The position numbers and the translations under genes are program-made. 64,000 bases of DNA from B10-G9 sp964627755 (GTDB lineage Bacteria; Chloroflexota; Anaerolineae; Anaerolineales; UBA11858), in assembly GCA_964627755.1 (NCBI GenBank), contig CAZVIH010000013.1, forward strand, positions 1-64,000, in the 5' to 3' direction. A model generated the notes under the pieces. It searched no databases, was not told where the DNA came from, and worked only from the letters and a program-made list of their open reading frames with translations. Positions 43,145 to 52,958 of this stretch are shown here, piece by piece (positions within the stretch are counted from its first letter, which is position 1; each line of letters opens with the position of its first letter).

Positions 43145-43574
43145 AAAAGAGTGGAATTTGTTTCTGATAGAAGATAATCCTGGCGATATTCGCCTGGTTG
43201 AAGAATCTATCGCGGAATGTGATTTAGCGGTAAATTTACAGGTATTCAAGAATGGAGAAAATGCCCTGAAACAGCTCGGGTTAACAGAGAATTCTGTCCC
43301 GGGAAACAAGCCCGACTTAATATTACTCGACTTGAATTTGCCTCGAATCAATGGAAGAGAGATGCTGGGAATTTTGAAAGCAAATCCAATAACCCGCAAT
43401 ACGCCGGTGGTCATTTTTTCATCCTCAGAGGCTGAGAAGGATATTTATGACAGCTACGAGAATTATGCCAGTTGTTATATTTCCAAACCGGCGGATTTTG
43501 ATGATTATATGGGCGTTGTCCAGAAGATATTAAGGTTTTGGTTTTCCGAAGCCAACCTGCCGGATGTGAACTGA
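43137..43574 (+). CDS. Single-domain response regulator (Rcp1-like)
   Basis: 145 residues, one receiver of the Rcp1 type that pairs with phytochrome-like kinases: FLIEDNPGDIRLVEE, phospho-acceptor in LILLDLNLPRINGREML, VVIFSSSEAEKD and CYISKPADFDDYM. It starts within the preceding receiver gene and ends 54 bases before the GGDEF/HD-GYP gene. It is very similar in style to the receiver at 51846, so both may serve the kinase at 48898. Confidence 0.9.
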   Translation: MVKKEWNLFLIEDNPGDIRLVEESIAECDLAVNLQVFKNGENALKQLGLTENSVPGNKPDLILLDLNLPRINGREMLGILKANPITRNTPVVIFSSSEAEKDIYDSYENYASCYISKPADFDDYMGVVQKILRFWFSEANLPDVN

Positions 43575-43628
43575 ACTCCTTATGGATGTTATGTTCAATG
43601 GAGAAATATATTTTATACCTCTTAAATC

Positions 43629-46600
43629 ATGATGAAAAAATCTAACCTTAAAATACTGATTGTTGATGATAATCCTGGTGATATCCGACTCTGTCGTGAG
43701 ATGCTTGAGGAATCAAATACGGTCAGCTGGAAGGTGGAAGAAGCCCATGACATGGCTGGGGGAAAAAAGAAGGCGGCCAAGACTCAGTTTGATTTGATTG
43801 TGCTGGATCTTAATTTACCCGACAGCGAGGGCATCCATACCTTCCAAGAGATCCGATCGAGTGCCAAACACACGCCGATAGTAATCCTCTCTGGCAGAGC
43901 TGACCAGGCCCTGGCCGCAGTCCAGGATGGGGCCGAAGACTATCTAAATAAAGACCAGCTCACTCCCTCCCTGCTTTCCCGGGCATTCCAGTATGCCATC
44001 GAACGCTCCCGTTTGAAACAGCAGCTGCAGTCATTATCAATCACCGATGAGTTATCGGGTCTATTGAATCGTCAGGGGTTTCTTACCATGGCTGAACAGC
44101 AGATCAAATTGGCCAAACGCTCCCTGAACCCGATGACCTTATTTTTCATTGACATTGATCATATGAAGGGCATCAATGACAGCCTGGGTCATAAAAAAGG
44201 AGATCTGGCCATCCAGGCTGCCGCCAGGGTCCTGCAATTAAATTTCCGGGAATCGGATCTGATCGCCAGGATGGGAGGAGACGAATTTGCTGTCCTGGCC
44301 ATTGACAGCGATCCGGATCAGCAGGAAATGATCTGTCAGCGTTTAATGGAAACCATCGATCAGGTAAAAATCGAACAAAACCTGCCCTTTGATCTGTCCT
44401 TAAGTATTGGGACTGCAGTTTGGAGTGCAGGAGAGACTCAAGACCTGGATCTATTGCTCCAGCAAGCTGATCGGGCCATGTACACTCAGAAAGGGAAAAC
44501 AGAAGTTTTCCCACTTCCTGACCCAATAAATGGAGTTCCCTTTATAGAGAAACCTCCCTTTATCCTGGATCGCATGAATTTGCTGCTGATAGAGGACAAC
44601 CCGGGTGATGCACGGCTGGTAAAGGAATTCCTGACGGATTCCAAAAGAGAGATCCATATCACCAGGATCGAACGCTTATCTGAAATTAAAGACTTGGATG
44701 AAAGGAAAGATTTTTCTATCATACTTCTAGATCTTTCCCTGCCGGATTCTCAAGGTATCGATACGCTGAAAAAGGTCAGCAAGCTCTTTCCCCTGATACC
44801 CATCGTGGTCTTCACCGGCCAAGATGACAGCGAGTTGGCATTAACCGCAATTCAAGGCGGGGCTCAGGATTACCTGGTTAAGGGATTGTTTGATGATGTT
44901 GTTCTGGAAAGAGCCCTTCACTATTCGATGGAACGGCATGCCCTGCACCAGCAAAACCAGGAGTTCCTGGGGGAGATCCAACACTCGGAGCTGATCCTGA
45001 AGAGCATATTTGACCATGTTAAGATCGGCATATTCCGCACGGATAGAGAGGGCATCCTGACCTTTGCCAACCGGGGGATGATGGATATGCTGGGATACGA
45101 CTCCCTGTCCCAGGTATCAGGTGCCAATTTCCTGGTCGAACACCTCCATTTGGAACCGGAATTCATCACCAGATTATTCACCGGAGAACAGCAGCTCAAG
45201 GGGGGGCTCACCTTGTTATATACCCGGTCCGGTGAAATAATCTCAATACGTTTGGGTATCACGCTAACAGCATTTGAAGGGCAAACCATCTTGACAGGAA
45301 CTGTGGAAGACATCTCCCTCCAGATAGAATCTCAACGCCAGCTTCATTTGCAGTCTTCAGCCCTGGAAGCGACTGCCAATGCTATTGTAATCACTGATAC
45401 GGAAGGAATAATTCTCTGGAACAACCAGGCATTTTGTGACCTGACTGGTTATCAAAAAGATGATGTAATTGGTAAGTCTACCCGGATTTTAAAATCTGGA
45501 AAGCATGACAATGATTTTTATCAATCGATGTGGGAATCCATATCTTCCGGCCGGGTATGGCAGGGAGAGTTAACCAATCTGCGTAAAAATGGCACTTCCT
45601 ACATTGAAAGGATGACGATCACGCCTATACGGGGTAATAACGAAAAGATCAGTCATTATATAGCCATCAAAGAGGATATCACCTTATACAAACAGAGCCA
45701 GAAAACCCTTCAGAGGCGCCTGGCTGAGGTTACTGCTCTAAATCAAATCGCCCTGGCCGGCATTGAAGAGACTGACGAAGATGAGCTCATCACCCGTGTG
45801 ACGCGTATTGGCCAGGAGATGATCTATTCCTCTCATTTTGGAGTTTTATTATTATCTGAGAAAGGGGAAGATTTATTTCTTCATCCGTCCTATCTGGGGG
45901 TTTCCGAAGTATGGTTTGGAAAATCATTCAGCATTCACAAAGGTGTAGTCGGCCGGGTTGTAAAATCCAACAGCACCGTTATCATCTCAGATATCTCCCA
46001 GGAGGAGGATTATTTACCATCTACTCCGAATATTCGGTCCGAATTAGCTGTCCCCCTGATAGTGGACAACAAGCTGATCGGTGTTATCAATGCCGAAAGC
46101 ACGGAACCAGGGACCTTCCAGAAGGATGATGCCCGATTGCTGGAGACCATAGCCGGTCAGCTGGGTACTGCTCTGAACCAGATCCGGGCCAATAAAAAAG
46201 AACGGGAGCAGAGGCAGATTGCAGAAGCCCTGTCAGATATTGCCCTGGCATTGAATAGCAGCCTGGAGATCAATCAGGTCCTGGACCAGATCCTGGAGAA
46301 GATCGCCATGCTGGTTCCTTATAAAACTGCCGCCCTGTACTTACGCCAGAATGGTAATGCCAATGTCATCCGCCATAAAGGGTACGAAGCCCTCGGCCTT
46401 GGAGAATGGATCGAGAACTTTTCAGTCTCATTGAAAGGTGGATCAGACCTGCCATCATTCCAGCAGCTTGTGGATAACAATAAACCTTTTTTGATTGCAG
46501 ATACTGAATTGCACCCAGGTTGGGTTGTTCTCCCTGAAACCGCCTGGATTCGTTCCTATTTGGGAATTCCTATTTACAAAGGGGAAGAGGTGATCGGATT

Positions 46601-47810
46601 CATCAATCTGGATCAAGATTTCCCCAATGCGTTTACTGAGACCCATATCCAGATCATGGATGCCCTGAGCAATCAGATCGCCACGGCTCTAGAAAATGCT
46701 GAACTATACCGCCTCCAGAAAGAGCAGCTGGATTTCCTGGAATCCCTCCGCCAGATCGATTATGCTATCACGGGCAGTCTCGACATTCAGCTGACCCTGT
46801 CAGTGATCACTGCGGAAGTCAAAGATCGGTTAAAGATCGACGCTGTGAATATCTTGCTCTATGATCCGGCCAGTTTTCAATTTCAGGTCATTGCCAAACA
46901 GGGTTTTAATTTTTCGAACAATGCCAGAGAGAGCTATTTTCCTGTGACAGGAATCTTGGGACAATTGATCAATCAAAGGTCCTCTCAGGAGATTCTGGAT
47001 TTGGGATCCAGTGATTTTGTTTTGGACCGGAAAGAGCTGCTTACGAGAGAAAGATTTGTGAGCTATTTTGGCATCCCCCTGATAGCCAAAGGGAAAATCA
47101 TTGGTGTGATGGAGCTTTTCCGCCGTGAGACGATCGATTTTATACCGGAATGGAAGAAATACGCTGAAACCGTCGGGACCCAGACGGCAATTGCCATAAA
47201 CAACTCCCAGTTGTTCAGCGATCTCCAAAAAGCAAACCTGGAATTATCCCAGGCCTATGATACAACCCTGGAAGGCTGGGCCGGTGCTCTGGAACTGCGC
47301 GACCATGAAACCGAAGGCCACAGCCGCCGGGTAGTTGACCTGACGATGGATCTGGTCAAGGTGATGGAACTTCCGGAAGAGAAATGGATCCATATCCGCC
47401 GGGGAGCTCTCCTGCACGATATCGGAAAAATGGGTGTGCCCGACAGCATCCTGCAAAAGTCGGGCAAGTTGACAGAAGAGGAATGGGAGTTAATGCGCCA
47501 ACACCCCCTCTACGCCTTAAAATGGCTTAAGCCAATTCAGTACCTTCAACAAGCTATGCCAATCCCGCACTACCACCATGAACGATATGATGGTACAGGC
47601 TACCCCGAAGGTTTAACAGGTGAGGAAATCCCCCTGGAGGCCAGAATCTTTGCCGTGATCGACGTCTGGGACGCTTTGATGTCAGACCGGCCCTATCGAA
47701 AAGCCTGGTCTCGGACCAAAGTGCTGGATCATATTAAAACTGAAGCAGGGAAACATTTTGATCCCAGGGTGGTGGATGCCTTTATAAAATTGATCCAATC
47801 CAATTCCTGA
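43629..47810 (+). CDS. Hybrid cyclic-di-GMP protein: REC-GGDEF-REC-PAS-PAS-GAF-GAF-GAF-HD-GYP
   Basis: 1393 residues, soluble. Receiver 1 at about 6-125 (ILIVDDNPGD, VLDLNLPDSEG). GGDEF domain at about 140-300 with intact RMGGDEF and an upstream RESD product-inhibition site. Receiver 2 at about 318-440 (LLLIEDNPGD, LLDLSLPDSQG). PAS domains at about 458-565 and 575-690, then GAF domains at about 700-855, 860-1020 and 1030-1195. HD-GYP domain at about 1200-1390 with ELRDHETEGHS, LLHDIGKMGVPD and HHERYDGTGYPEG. It can in principle both make (GGDEF) and break down (HD-GYP) cyclic-di-GMP under phosphorylation control. Two receiver genes precede it, and a binding protein and kinase follow. Confidence 0.92.
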   Translation: MMKKSNLKILIVDDNPGDIRLCREMLEESNTVSWKVEEAHDMAGGKKKAAKTQFDLIVLDLNLPDSEGIHTFQEIRSSAKHTPIVILSGRADQALAAVQDGAEDYLNKDQLTPSLLSRAFQYAIERSRLKQQLQSLSITDELSGLLNRQGFLTMAEQQIKLAKRSLNPMTLFFIDIDHMKGINDSLGHKKGDLAIQAAARVLQLNFRESDLIARMGGDEFAVLAIDSDPDQQEMICQRLMETIDQVKIEQNLPFDLSLSIGTAVWSAGETQDLDLLLQQADRAMYTQKGKTEVFPLPDPINGVPFIEKPPFILDRMNLLLIEDNPGDARLVKEFLTDSKREIHITRIERLSEIKDLDERKDFSIILLDLSLPDSQGIDTLKKVSKLFPLIPIVVFTGQDDSELALTAIQGGAQDYLVKGLFDDVVLERALHYSMERHALHQQNQEFLGEIQHSELILKSIFDHVKIGIFRTDREGILTFANRGMMDMLGYDSLSQVSGANFLVEHLHLEPEFITRLFTGEQQLKGGLTLLYTRSGEIISIRLGITLTAFEGQTILTGTVEDISLQIESQRQLHLQSSALEATANAIVITDTEGIILWNNQAFCDLTGYQKDDVIGKSTRILKSGKHDNDFYQSMWESISSGRVWQGELTNLRKNGTSYIERMTITPIRGNNEKISHYIAIKEDITLYKQSQKTLQRRLAEVTALNQIALAGIEETDEDELITRVTRIGQEMIYSSHFGVLLLSEKGEDLFLHPSYLGVSEVWFGKSFSIHKGVVGRVVKSNSTVIISDISQEEDYLPSTPNIRSELAVPLIVDNKLIGVINAESTEPGTFQKDDARLLETIAGQLGTALNQIRANKKEREQRQIAEALSDIALALNSSLEINQVLDQILEKIAMLVPYKTAALYLRQNGNANVIRHKGYEALGLGEWIENFSVSLKGGSDLPSFQQLVDNNKPFLIADTELHPGWVVLPETAWIRSYLGIPIYKGEEVIGFINLDQDFPNAFTETHIQIMDALSNQIATALENAELYRLQKEQLDFLESLRQIDYAITGSLDIQLTLSVITAEVKDRLKIDAVNILLYDPASFQFQVIAKQGFNFSNNARESYFPVTGILGQLINQRSSQEILDLGSSDFVLDRKELLTRERFVSYFGIPLIAKGKIIGVMELFRRETIDFIPEWKKYAETVGTQTAIAINNSQLFSDLQKANLELSQAYDTTLEGWAGALELRDHETEGHSRRVVDLTMDLVKVMELPEEKWIHIRRGALLHDIGKMGVPDSILQKSGKLTEEEWELMRQHPLYALKWLKPIQYLQQAMPIPHYHHERYDGTGYPEGLTGEEIPLEARIFAVIDVWDALMSDRPYRKAWSRTKVLDHIKTEAGKHFDPRVVDAFIKLIQSNS

Positions 47811-47855
47811 TCCTGGATAAACAAAGAGAAGCATCGAAATCACCTGGAGAAATTT

Positions 47856-48842
47856 GTGATTACCAAAAGAATGATAGTGCTAAGCGTGTTCAGCCTCATC
47901 ATTATTCTGCTGCCGGCTTCCTGCCAGCAGGCAGAACCGCTGGATCAGGTCACGCTGCAATTAAAATGGATTCATCAAGCCCAGTTTGCGGGGTATTACC
48001 TGGCTCAGGAAAATGGATATTATGCCGCTGAAAACCTTGAGGTCACATTCGTGGAGGGGGGGGCGGAAATCGACCCAATTGAGCAGGTATTAACTGGAAA
48101 AGCTGACGTGGGTATCTATGCCCCTGAAGATTTAATCATTCGGCGCAGCCAGGGACAGCCCCTGGTTGCCCTGGCAGTAATCTACCAACTTAATCCGTTG
48201 GTATTTGTTGCTCTGTCTGGATCTGGAATCAAGACTCCGGCCGATTTCATGGGTCGATCAGCATCCCTGGCTCCTGATGGGATCATCCAGTTTAATGCCA
48301 TACTCGAATACCTGGGTCTGGATCAGGACCAAATTGAATTCAAACCCTACGCTTATGATTACACCGATTTTTTTTCCGGCGAAGTTGATATTACGGAAGC
48401 GTATTCTACGGGCGGTTTACTGCGAATGGCTCAGCAGGGATACAACCTTTCCCTGATCTGGCCTGATGATTATGGGGTTCATTTTTACTCAGATACGCTG
48501 TTCAGCAGTGAAGATTATTTGAAAGAGAACCAGGACATCCTGGATCGCTTTCTGCGGGCTACTTTGAGAGGCTGGCGCGAAGCGATTGAAAATCAACAAG
48601 CAGGCGTGGATGCTACCCTGCTGTATGCCCTGGAAGCTGATCCCGATTTACAGAGACAGATGCTTGAATCCAGCCTGCCCCTGGTGTATACCGGTAGTGA
48701 TCCAATTGGCTGGATAGACCCCAACACCTGGCAGCAAATGCAAGATACCCTGGTTCATCAGGGTCTTTTGGATGATACGGTGCAGATCAGCGAAATGCTG
48801 GCGACCCAATTCCTGGAAAAAATCTACTCGGACACAGAGTAA
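47856..48842 (+). CDS. NMT1/THI5-like substrate-binding lipoprotein
   Basis: 328 residues with a signal and lipobox PASC. The NMT1/THI5-like fold is recognised from TLQLKWIHQAQFAGYYLAQENGYYAAENLEV, DVGIYAPEDLIIRR and EAYSTGGLLRMAQQGYN. Relatives bind pyrimidine thiamine precursors, nitrate, sulfonates or similar. No ABC permease or ATPase is nearby. It lies between the c-di-GMP protein (45 bases) and a membrane histidine kinase (55 bases) on the same strand, so a sensing role is more likely than transport. The GTG start follows GGAGA. Confidence 0.82.
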   Translation: MITKRMIVLSVFSLIIILLPASCQQAEPLDQVTLQLKWIHQAQFAGYYLAQENGYYAAENLEVTFVEGGAEIDPIEQVLTGKADVGIYAPEDLIIRRSQGQPLVALAVIYQLNPLVFVALSGSGIKTPADFMGRSASLAPDGIIQFNAILEYLGLDQDQIEFKPYAYDYTDFFSGEVDITEAYSTGGLLRMAQQGYNLSLIWPDDYGVHFYSDTLFSSEDYLKENQDILDRFLRATLRGWREAIENQQAGVDATLLYALEADPDLQRQMLESSLPLVYTGSDPIGWIDPNTWQQMQDTLVHQGLLDDTVQISEMLATQFLEKIYSDTE

Positions 48843-48897
48843 TTCGCTGCCTGAATCTGGAGACTTGTAACAATCGCACCTCAGAGATGGAGACAGA

Positions 48898-51711
48898 ATG
48901 AATTGGTTGAAGTCAATAAGTAGAACCCTGGGCACTCGCCTGGTTGGGATGTTCTTGATCCTGACCTTCCTGCTGGCCGGCGGCACAAGCTACCTGATCC
49001 ATGATCTGGCATCCGATGCCCTGCATGCAAGTGCCGAAAACCGCCTGACTAATATTAATCTTCTAAAGGAAGCGGAATTAGAGCGCTGGATAGTTTCGAA
49101 TATGGAACAACTTGAAGCTTTGGCCCAGCGGCCCCTGGTGCGGGAGTATAGTGCAGAAATCATCGATCTGGATCGGACGGATACTCGCTTCCAGGAGCTG
49201 CGGGATCAGCTGCTCCAGGATCATCTTATTCCAACGCTGAAAACCAATGGCGGTTACGAAGTGGTCTCTCTAATAAATGCCGAGAACGGTAAGATCATCC
49301 TGAGTACGCGGGAAGATCTTGAGGGGAAATTCCGTGAAAGCAAACAATTCTTTTTAGAAGGTTTGTCGGGAACCCATTTCGCGAAGCCTGAATATGACCA
49401 GGAATCCAATCAGCCTGTTCAGCATGTCAGCACTCCTGTCAGGGATGCAGGGGGAAAGGTAATTGCTGTTCTGGTTGGACATGTGGATGTTGATGAAATC
49501 TCCGTTATTATGGTTCAGGATCGGGAATTCACTCAAACCCAGGAATCCTATTTGATTGACAGCTCTAACTTAATGATCACGGAAAACCGTCTTTCCCCCA
49601 CATCCGCTCACAAGGCATTTGTATTCACAACAGCTGCGGAAAATTGCCTGCAGGGAGAGAATGGATCCGCGATGTATGATAACTACCGGGGAGAACCCGT
49701 GGTTGGCTCTTACCGCTGGATTCCGGAATGGGAGATGTGCCTGATCACAGAGCAGGATCAATCAGAAGCTTTTATCCTGCTTGCTAATTTGACGGAAGCC
49801 ACAATTTTAATTGGCGTTGGTATCCTGATACTGGGTACGATTACCGGTTTTCTTTTCTCCCGGAGCATAACCAGGCCTCTAAAAGCCCTGACCCGGGGAG
49901 CCCTGGAAGTAGGTCAGGGAAATCTGGATTATGAAGTGATTGTTAATTCTCGGGATGAGCTGGGTGATCTGGCAGATAGTTTTAATCACATGCGCGAAAG
50001 TCTTTCAGGCTCAATTTCCGAGAATGTTCGCATGCTGCAGGAGTTGGAACTCTTTAACGATGAGCTGGAAGCCAGAGTTGCGGATCGGACCCGGGAATTA
50101 AAGGAAGCCCAGCTGACTGCTCAAAATTTGATGGAAGAAGCCCAGCAGGCCAGGAAAAAATCTGAGGAGAACGAGTTCCGCTTCCGGGCCCTCTTTGAGG
50201 ATTCACCGGTATCTCTCTGGGAAGAAGACTTTTCGGCCCTTAAAGAATACCTGGTTCAGCTCAAGGAACAGGGTATCGAGGATTTTGATGCATATTTTAC
50301 TGAGAATACCGGGGAAGTTTCGAATTGTTTTCAATTAGTCAGGGTGCTTGAGGTAAACCAGCAGTCCCTGACCACTTTTGAGGCAAAGGATAAAAATCAA
50401 CTACTGGAATCGATGGGGAATACTTTCACCGCTGAGACTGAAGACATTTTACGGCAGGAATTGATAACTCTTGCCGGCGGGAAGCTTCGATTCGGTGCAG
50501 AAATCCCCTATCTTACCCTGAAGGGAAACCAGATCTGGGGCAGCCTGGTGGTTTCCATTGCCCCGGGTTTTGAGGAAACCTGGTCGAAAGTACTGGTATC
50601 GATCCTGGATATCACAGATCAAAAAAAAGCCCGGGAAGCCATCCTGGAGGAAAAAGATTTCTCAGACAAGATCATAAACAGTATTCCCGGCATATTTTAT
50701 GTCATTAATACCGAAGGACGTTTCCTGCGCTGGAACAGGAATTTTGTGAATGTTTCTGAATACAGTGATAAAGAGCTGCGCTCCCTGAAACCAGCTGCCC
50801 TGTTTACCGGGGCGGAAAGGGAGCTGATTGCCAAGAAGATCGGAGAATCATTTGCCCGGGGAGCTTCTTCTGTAACTGCCCACATTACATCGAAATCAGG
50901 TAAAAAAACCCCCTACTTCCTGACGGGTATCAGGGTGATGATCGAAGGTGATCCGATCCTGGTTGGCACTGGTATGGATATCAGTGAGCGGGTGTATGCT
51001 GAAAAAGCCCTGGCAGAAAAAGCCCGGGATCTGAAGCGTTCCAATAAGGATCTGGAACAGTTCGCCTATGTGGCATCCCATGACCTTCAGGAACCCCTGC
51101 GCATGGTAGCCAGTTATCTGCAGCTTCTTGATAAACGTTATAGTGATGATCTTACGGATGAGGCCCGGGAGTTTATGGCATTTGCGGTTGACGGAGCTAC
51201 CCGGATGAAACAGCTGATTAATGATCTGCTGGCTTACTCCCGGGTGGGGACCAAGGGTGAAGAATTCCATCTGATAGATTTTGATCAAGTTCTGGAGAAA
51301 GTGAATCAAAATATCGAGGAATTGGTCAGTGACAGCGGCGCTGCTATCACTCACGATGATCTGCCAACTCTAAAAGCGGATCCAACCCAGATTTTACAGC
51401 TTTACCAGAACCTGATCAGCAATGCCATTAAATTTCGAAAAATGGATGAATCGCCAGTTATTCATCTCAGCGCTGAACTAGAAAATGGATACTGGAAGTT
51501 AGGTGTCCACGATAACGGCATCGGTTTGGATCTCCAATATGCGGAACGCATATTTGTGCTCTTCCAGCGTCTTCACGGTTCGGAACAATATCCGGGCACC
51601 GGGATAGGTTTAGCTCTCAGTAAAAGGATCGTGGAACGTCATGGCGGGAAGATCTGGGTTGAATCCCGGCCCGGCGAAGGAGCAACCTTTTATTTTACCT
51701 TACCCGATTGA
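48898..51711 (+). CDS. Membrane histidine kinase: Cache-like sensor, HAMP, two PAS, HisKA, HATPase
   Basis: 937 residues. A transmembrane helix at about 12-32 and a second at about 300-320 flank an extracellular Cache-type domain. HAMP follows (FSRSITRPLKALTRGALEVGQGNLDYEV), then a coiled coil and two PAS regions at about 425-570 and 583-700. HisKA has its His in YVASHDLQEPLRM (about 727). The HATPase carries NLISNAIKF, HDNGIGLDLQY and GTGIGLALSKRIVERHGG. The kinase core is of the phytochrome-like type that phosphorylates Rcp1 receivers, and such a receiver gene follows. The binding lipoprotein just upstream may supply a ligand to the Cache domain. Confidence 0.9.
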   Translation: MNWLKSISRTLGTRLVGMFLILTFLLAGGTSYLIHDLASDALHASAENRLTNINLLKEAELERWIVSNMEQLEALAQRPLVREYSAEIIDLDRTDTRFQELRDQLLQDHLIPTLKTNGGYEVVSLINAENGKIILSTREDLEGKFRESKQFFLEGLSGTHFAKPEYDQESNQPVQHVSTPVRDAGGKVIAVLVGHVDVDEISVIMVQDREFTQTQESYLIDSSNLMITENRLSPTSAHKAFVFTTAAENCLQGENGSAMYDNYRGEPVVGSYRWIPEWEMCLITEQDQSEAFILLANLTEATILIGVGILILGTITGFLFSRSITRPLKALTRGALEVGQGNLDYEVIVNSRDELGDLADSFNHMRESLSGSISENVRMLQELELFNDELEARVADRTRELKEAQLTAQNLMEEAQQARKKSEENEFRFRALFEDSPVSLWEEDFSALKEYLVQLKEQGIEDFDAYFTENTGEVSNCFQLVRVLEVNQQSLTTFEAKDKNQLLESMGNTFTAETEDILRQELITLAGGKLRFGAEIPYLTLKGNQIWGSLVVSIAPGFEETWSKVLVSILDITDQKKAREAILEEKDFSDKIINSIPGIFYVINTEGRFLRWNRNFVNVSEYSDKELRSLKPAALFTGAERELIAKKIGESFARGASSVTAHITSKSGKKTPYFLTGIRVMIEGDPILVGTGMDISERVYAEKALAEKARDLKRSNKDLEQFAYVASHDLQEPLRMVASYLQLLDKRYSDDLTDEAREFMAFAVDGATRMKQLINDLLAYSRVGTKGEEFHLIDFDQVLEKVNQNIEELVSDSGAAITHDDLPTLKADPTQILQLYQNLISNAIKFRKMDESPVIHLSAELENGYWKLGVHDNGIGLDLQYAERIFVLFQRLHGSEQYPGTGIGLALSKRIVERHGGKIWVESRPGEGATFYFTLPD

Positions 51712-51845
51712 CATACAATCTAGCAAAACCTCCATACCAGGGACTGAATACCCTTGTCCAGGGACGGGTTAGCAGTTTGTAAAAGAATTAAGCGTGAGGT
51801 TTCATCGAACATGTCCGGAACAGTACTACTATTCAAGGAGAACTG

Positions 51846-52298
51846 ATGGCAGAATATTCTGCAAAGCCAGTAGAGATTTTATTAGTAGAAGATAACCTCG
51901 GGGATGTGCGCCTGACTCGGGAAGCCTTACTGGAAGGAAAAGTCAAGAATAATCTTTCCGTTGCCGGGGATGGCCTGGAGGCGTTGCAGTTCCTGCGCCA
52001 GGAAGGCAAATACAATAATGCCACTCGACCTGATCTGGTGTTATTGGATCTTAACCTGCCCCGGATGGATGGAAGGGAGTTATTAGCAGAAATCAAAGAA
52101 GATCCGGATCTGAAAAAAATCCCGATCGTAATTTTGACCACTTCCAAAGCTGAAGAAGACATAATCAAAACCTACAATCTGCATGCCAATTGTTATATCA
52201 CCAAGCCGGTGGATCTGAACCAGTTTTTTAAAGTGGTGAGATCCATAGAAGATTTCTGGATGACGATCGTTAAATTACCACCTCATAACACTCGCTAA
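51846..52298 (+). CDS. Response regulator (Rcp1-like receiver)
   Basis: 150 residues, a single receiver: ILLVEDNLGDVRLTREALLEG, phospho-acceptor in LVLLDLNLPRMDGRELL, IVILTTSKAEED and CYITKPVDLNQFF. The ATG follows AAGGAGA. It lies 134 bases after the Cache/HAMP kinase and is its likely partner. No output domain is present, so it should act by protein contact, perhaps on the c-di-GMP protein upstream. Confidence 0.92.
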   Translation: MAEYSAKPVEILLVEDNLGDVRLTREALLEGKVKNNLSVAGDGLEALQFLRQEGKYNNATRPDLVLLDLNLPRMDGRELLAEIKEDPDLKKIPIVILTTSKAEEDIIKTYNLHANCYITKPVDLNQFFKVVRSIEDFWMTIVKLPPHNTR

Positions 52299-52549
52299 CC
52301 CTAGTCCTGGCAGGATATACTCCCGTTCTGGTGAATACCCATTGACCCCGTGTCTGGATTAGAATATGAACCCTGTCCCGGGTATCTGTTTTAGATCTGC
52401 CAGGAAACGGATAATTACCCCCGAATTTTATCAATAACTAACGGAATTGTTAACTTCGCTCAGGAAGAATTAAGTTACGATGAAGTTACGAAGGAAGACT
52501 CCTTTGACTTTACTGGGGAAGCCCCCCATTTCTTCTCCTCCTTAGATAA

Positions 52550-52587
52550 GCACTCACCTCACCGCGGGCAGCCGGTGAGGTGAGTGC
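52550..52587 (-). terminator. Hairpin downstream of the tRNA cluster
   Basis: A perfect 15-bp stem (52550-52564 with 52573-52587) with an 8-base loop lies 14 bases beyond the 3' end of tRNA-Cys on the minus strand. The following bases (TTATCT) are only weakly T-rich, so termination is likely but not classical. Confidence 0.55.
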
Positions 52588-52601
52588 CTTTAAAGAGAAA
52601 G

Positions 52602-52672
<71 letters not shown>

Positions 52673-52744
52673 TTGATATAAAGAGGCTGATGGTTTCCGG
52701 CTGTTCAATTTCAGCCATCGGCCACCAGCCGGTTTTCTGGAAAG

Positions 52745-52816
<72 letters not shown>

Positions 52817-52823
52817 TTGAAAG

Positions 52824-52896
52824 TGCCGAGAGCCAGACTCGAACTGGCGACCCTTTGATTTTCAGTCAAATGCTCTACCAACTGAGCTATCTCGGC
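52824..52896 (-). tRNA. tRNA-Phe (GAA)
   Basis: 73 bases: acceptor GCCGAGA/TCTCGGC, D-arm AGCTCAGTTGGTAGAGC, anticodon stem-loop TTTGACTGAAAATCAAA (anticodon GAA), T-arm GCCAGTTCGAGTCTGGC and discriminator A. It is first of the three tRNAs and lies 7 bases from tRNA-Gly. Confidence 0.96.
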
Positions 52897-52926
52897 CTAT
52901 TATTTATCCTTGGTACCGCAGCGTCA

Positions 52927-52955
52927 ATTTTACTCGTTCGATATGGCCTTGTCAA
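52927..52955 (-). promoter_or_regulatory. Promoter of the tRNA cluster
   Basis: On the minus strand a perfect -35 TTGACA (52950-52955), a 17-base spacer and TAAAAT (52927-52932) lie about 31 bases before tRNA-Phe. Confidence 0.82.
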
Positions 52956-52958
52956 GCT

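Noticed and set aside
43629..47810. Possibility that the long REC-GGDEF-HD-GYP frame is two fused genes from an assembly or frame error
   Set aside because: The frame is continuous with domain linkers of normal length and no internal ribosome site at a domain border stands out.
52305..52405. TCCTGGCAG/CTGCCAGGA inverted repeat
   Set aside because: The 9-base arms are 83 bases apart with no supporting structure or flanking signals; chance is likely.
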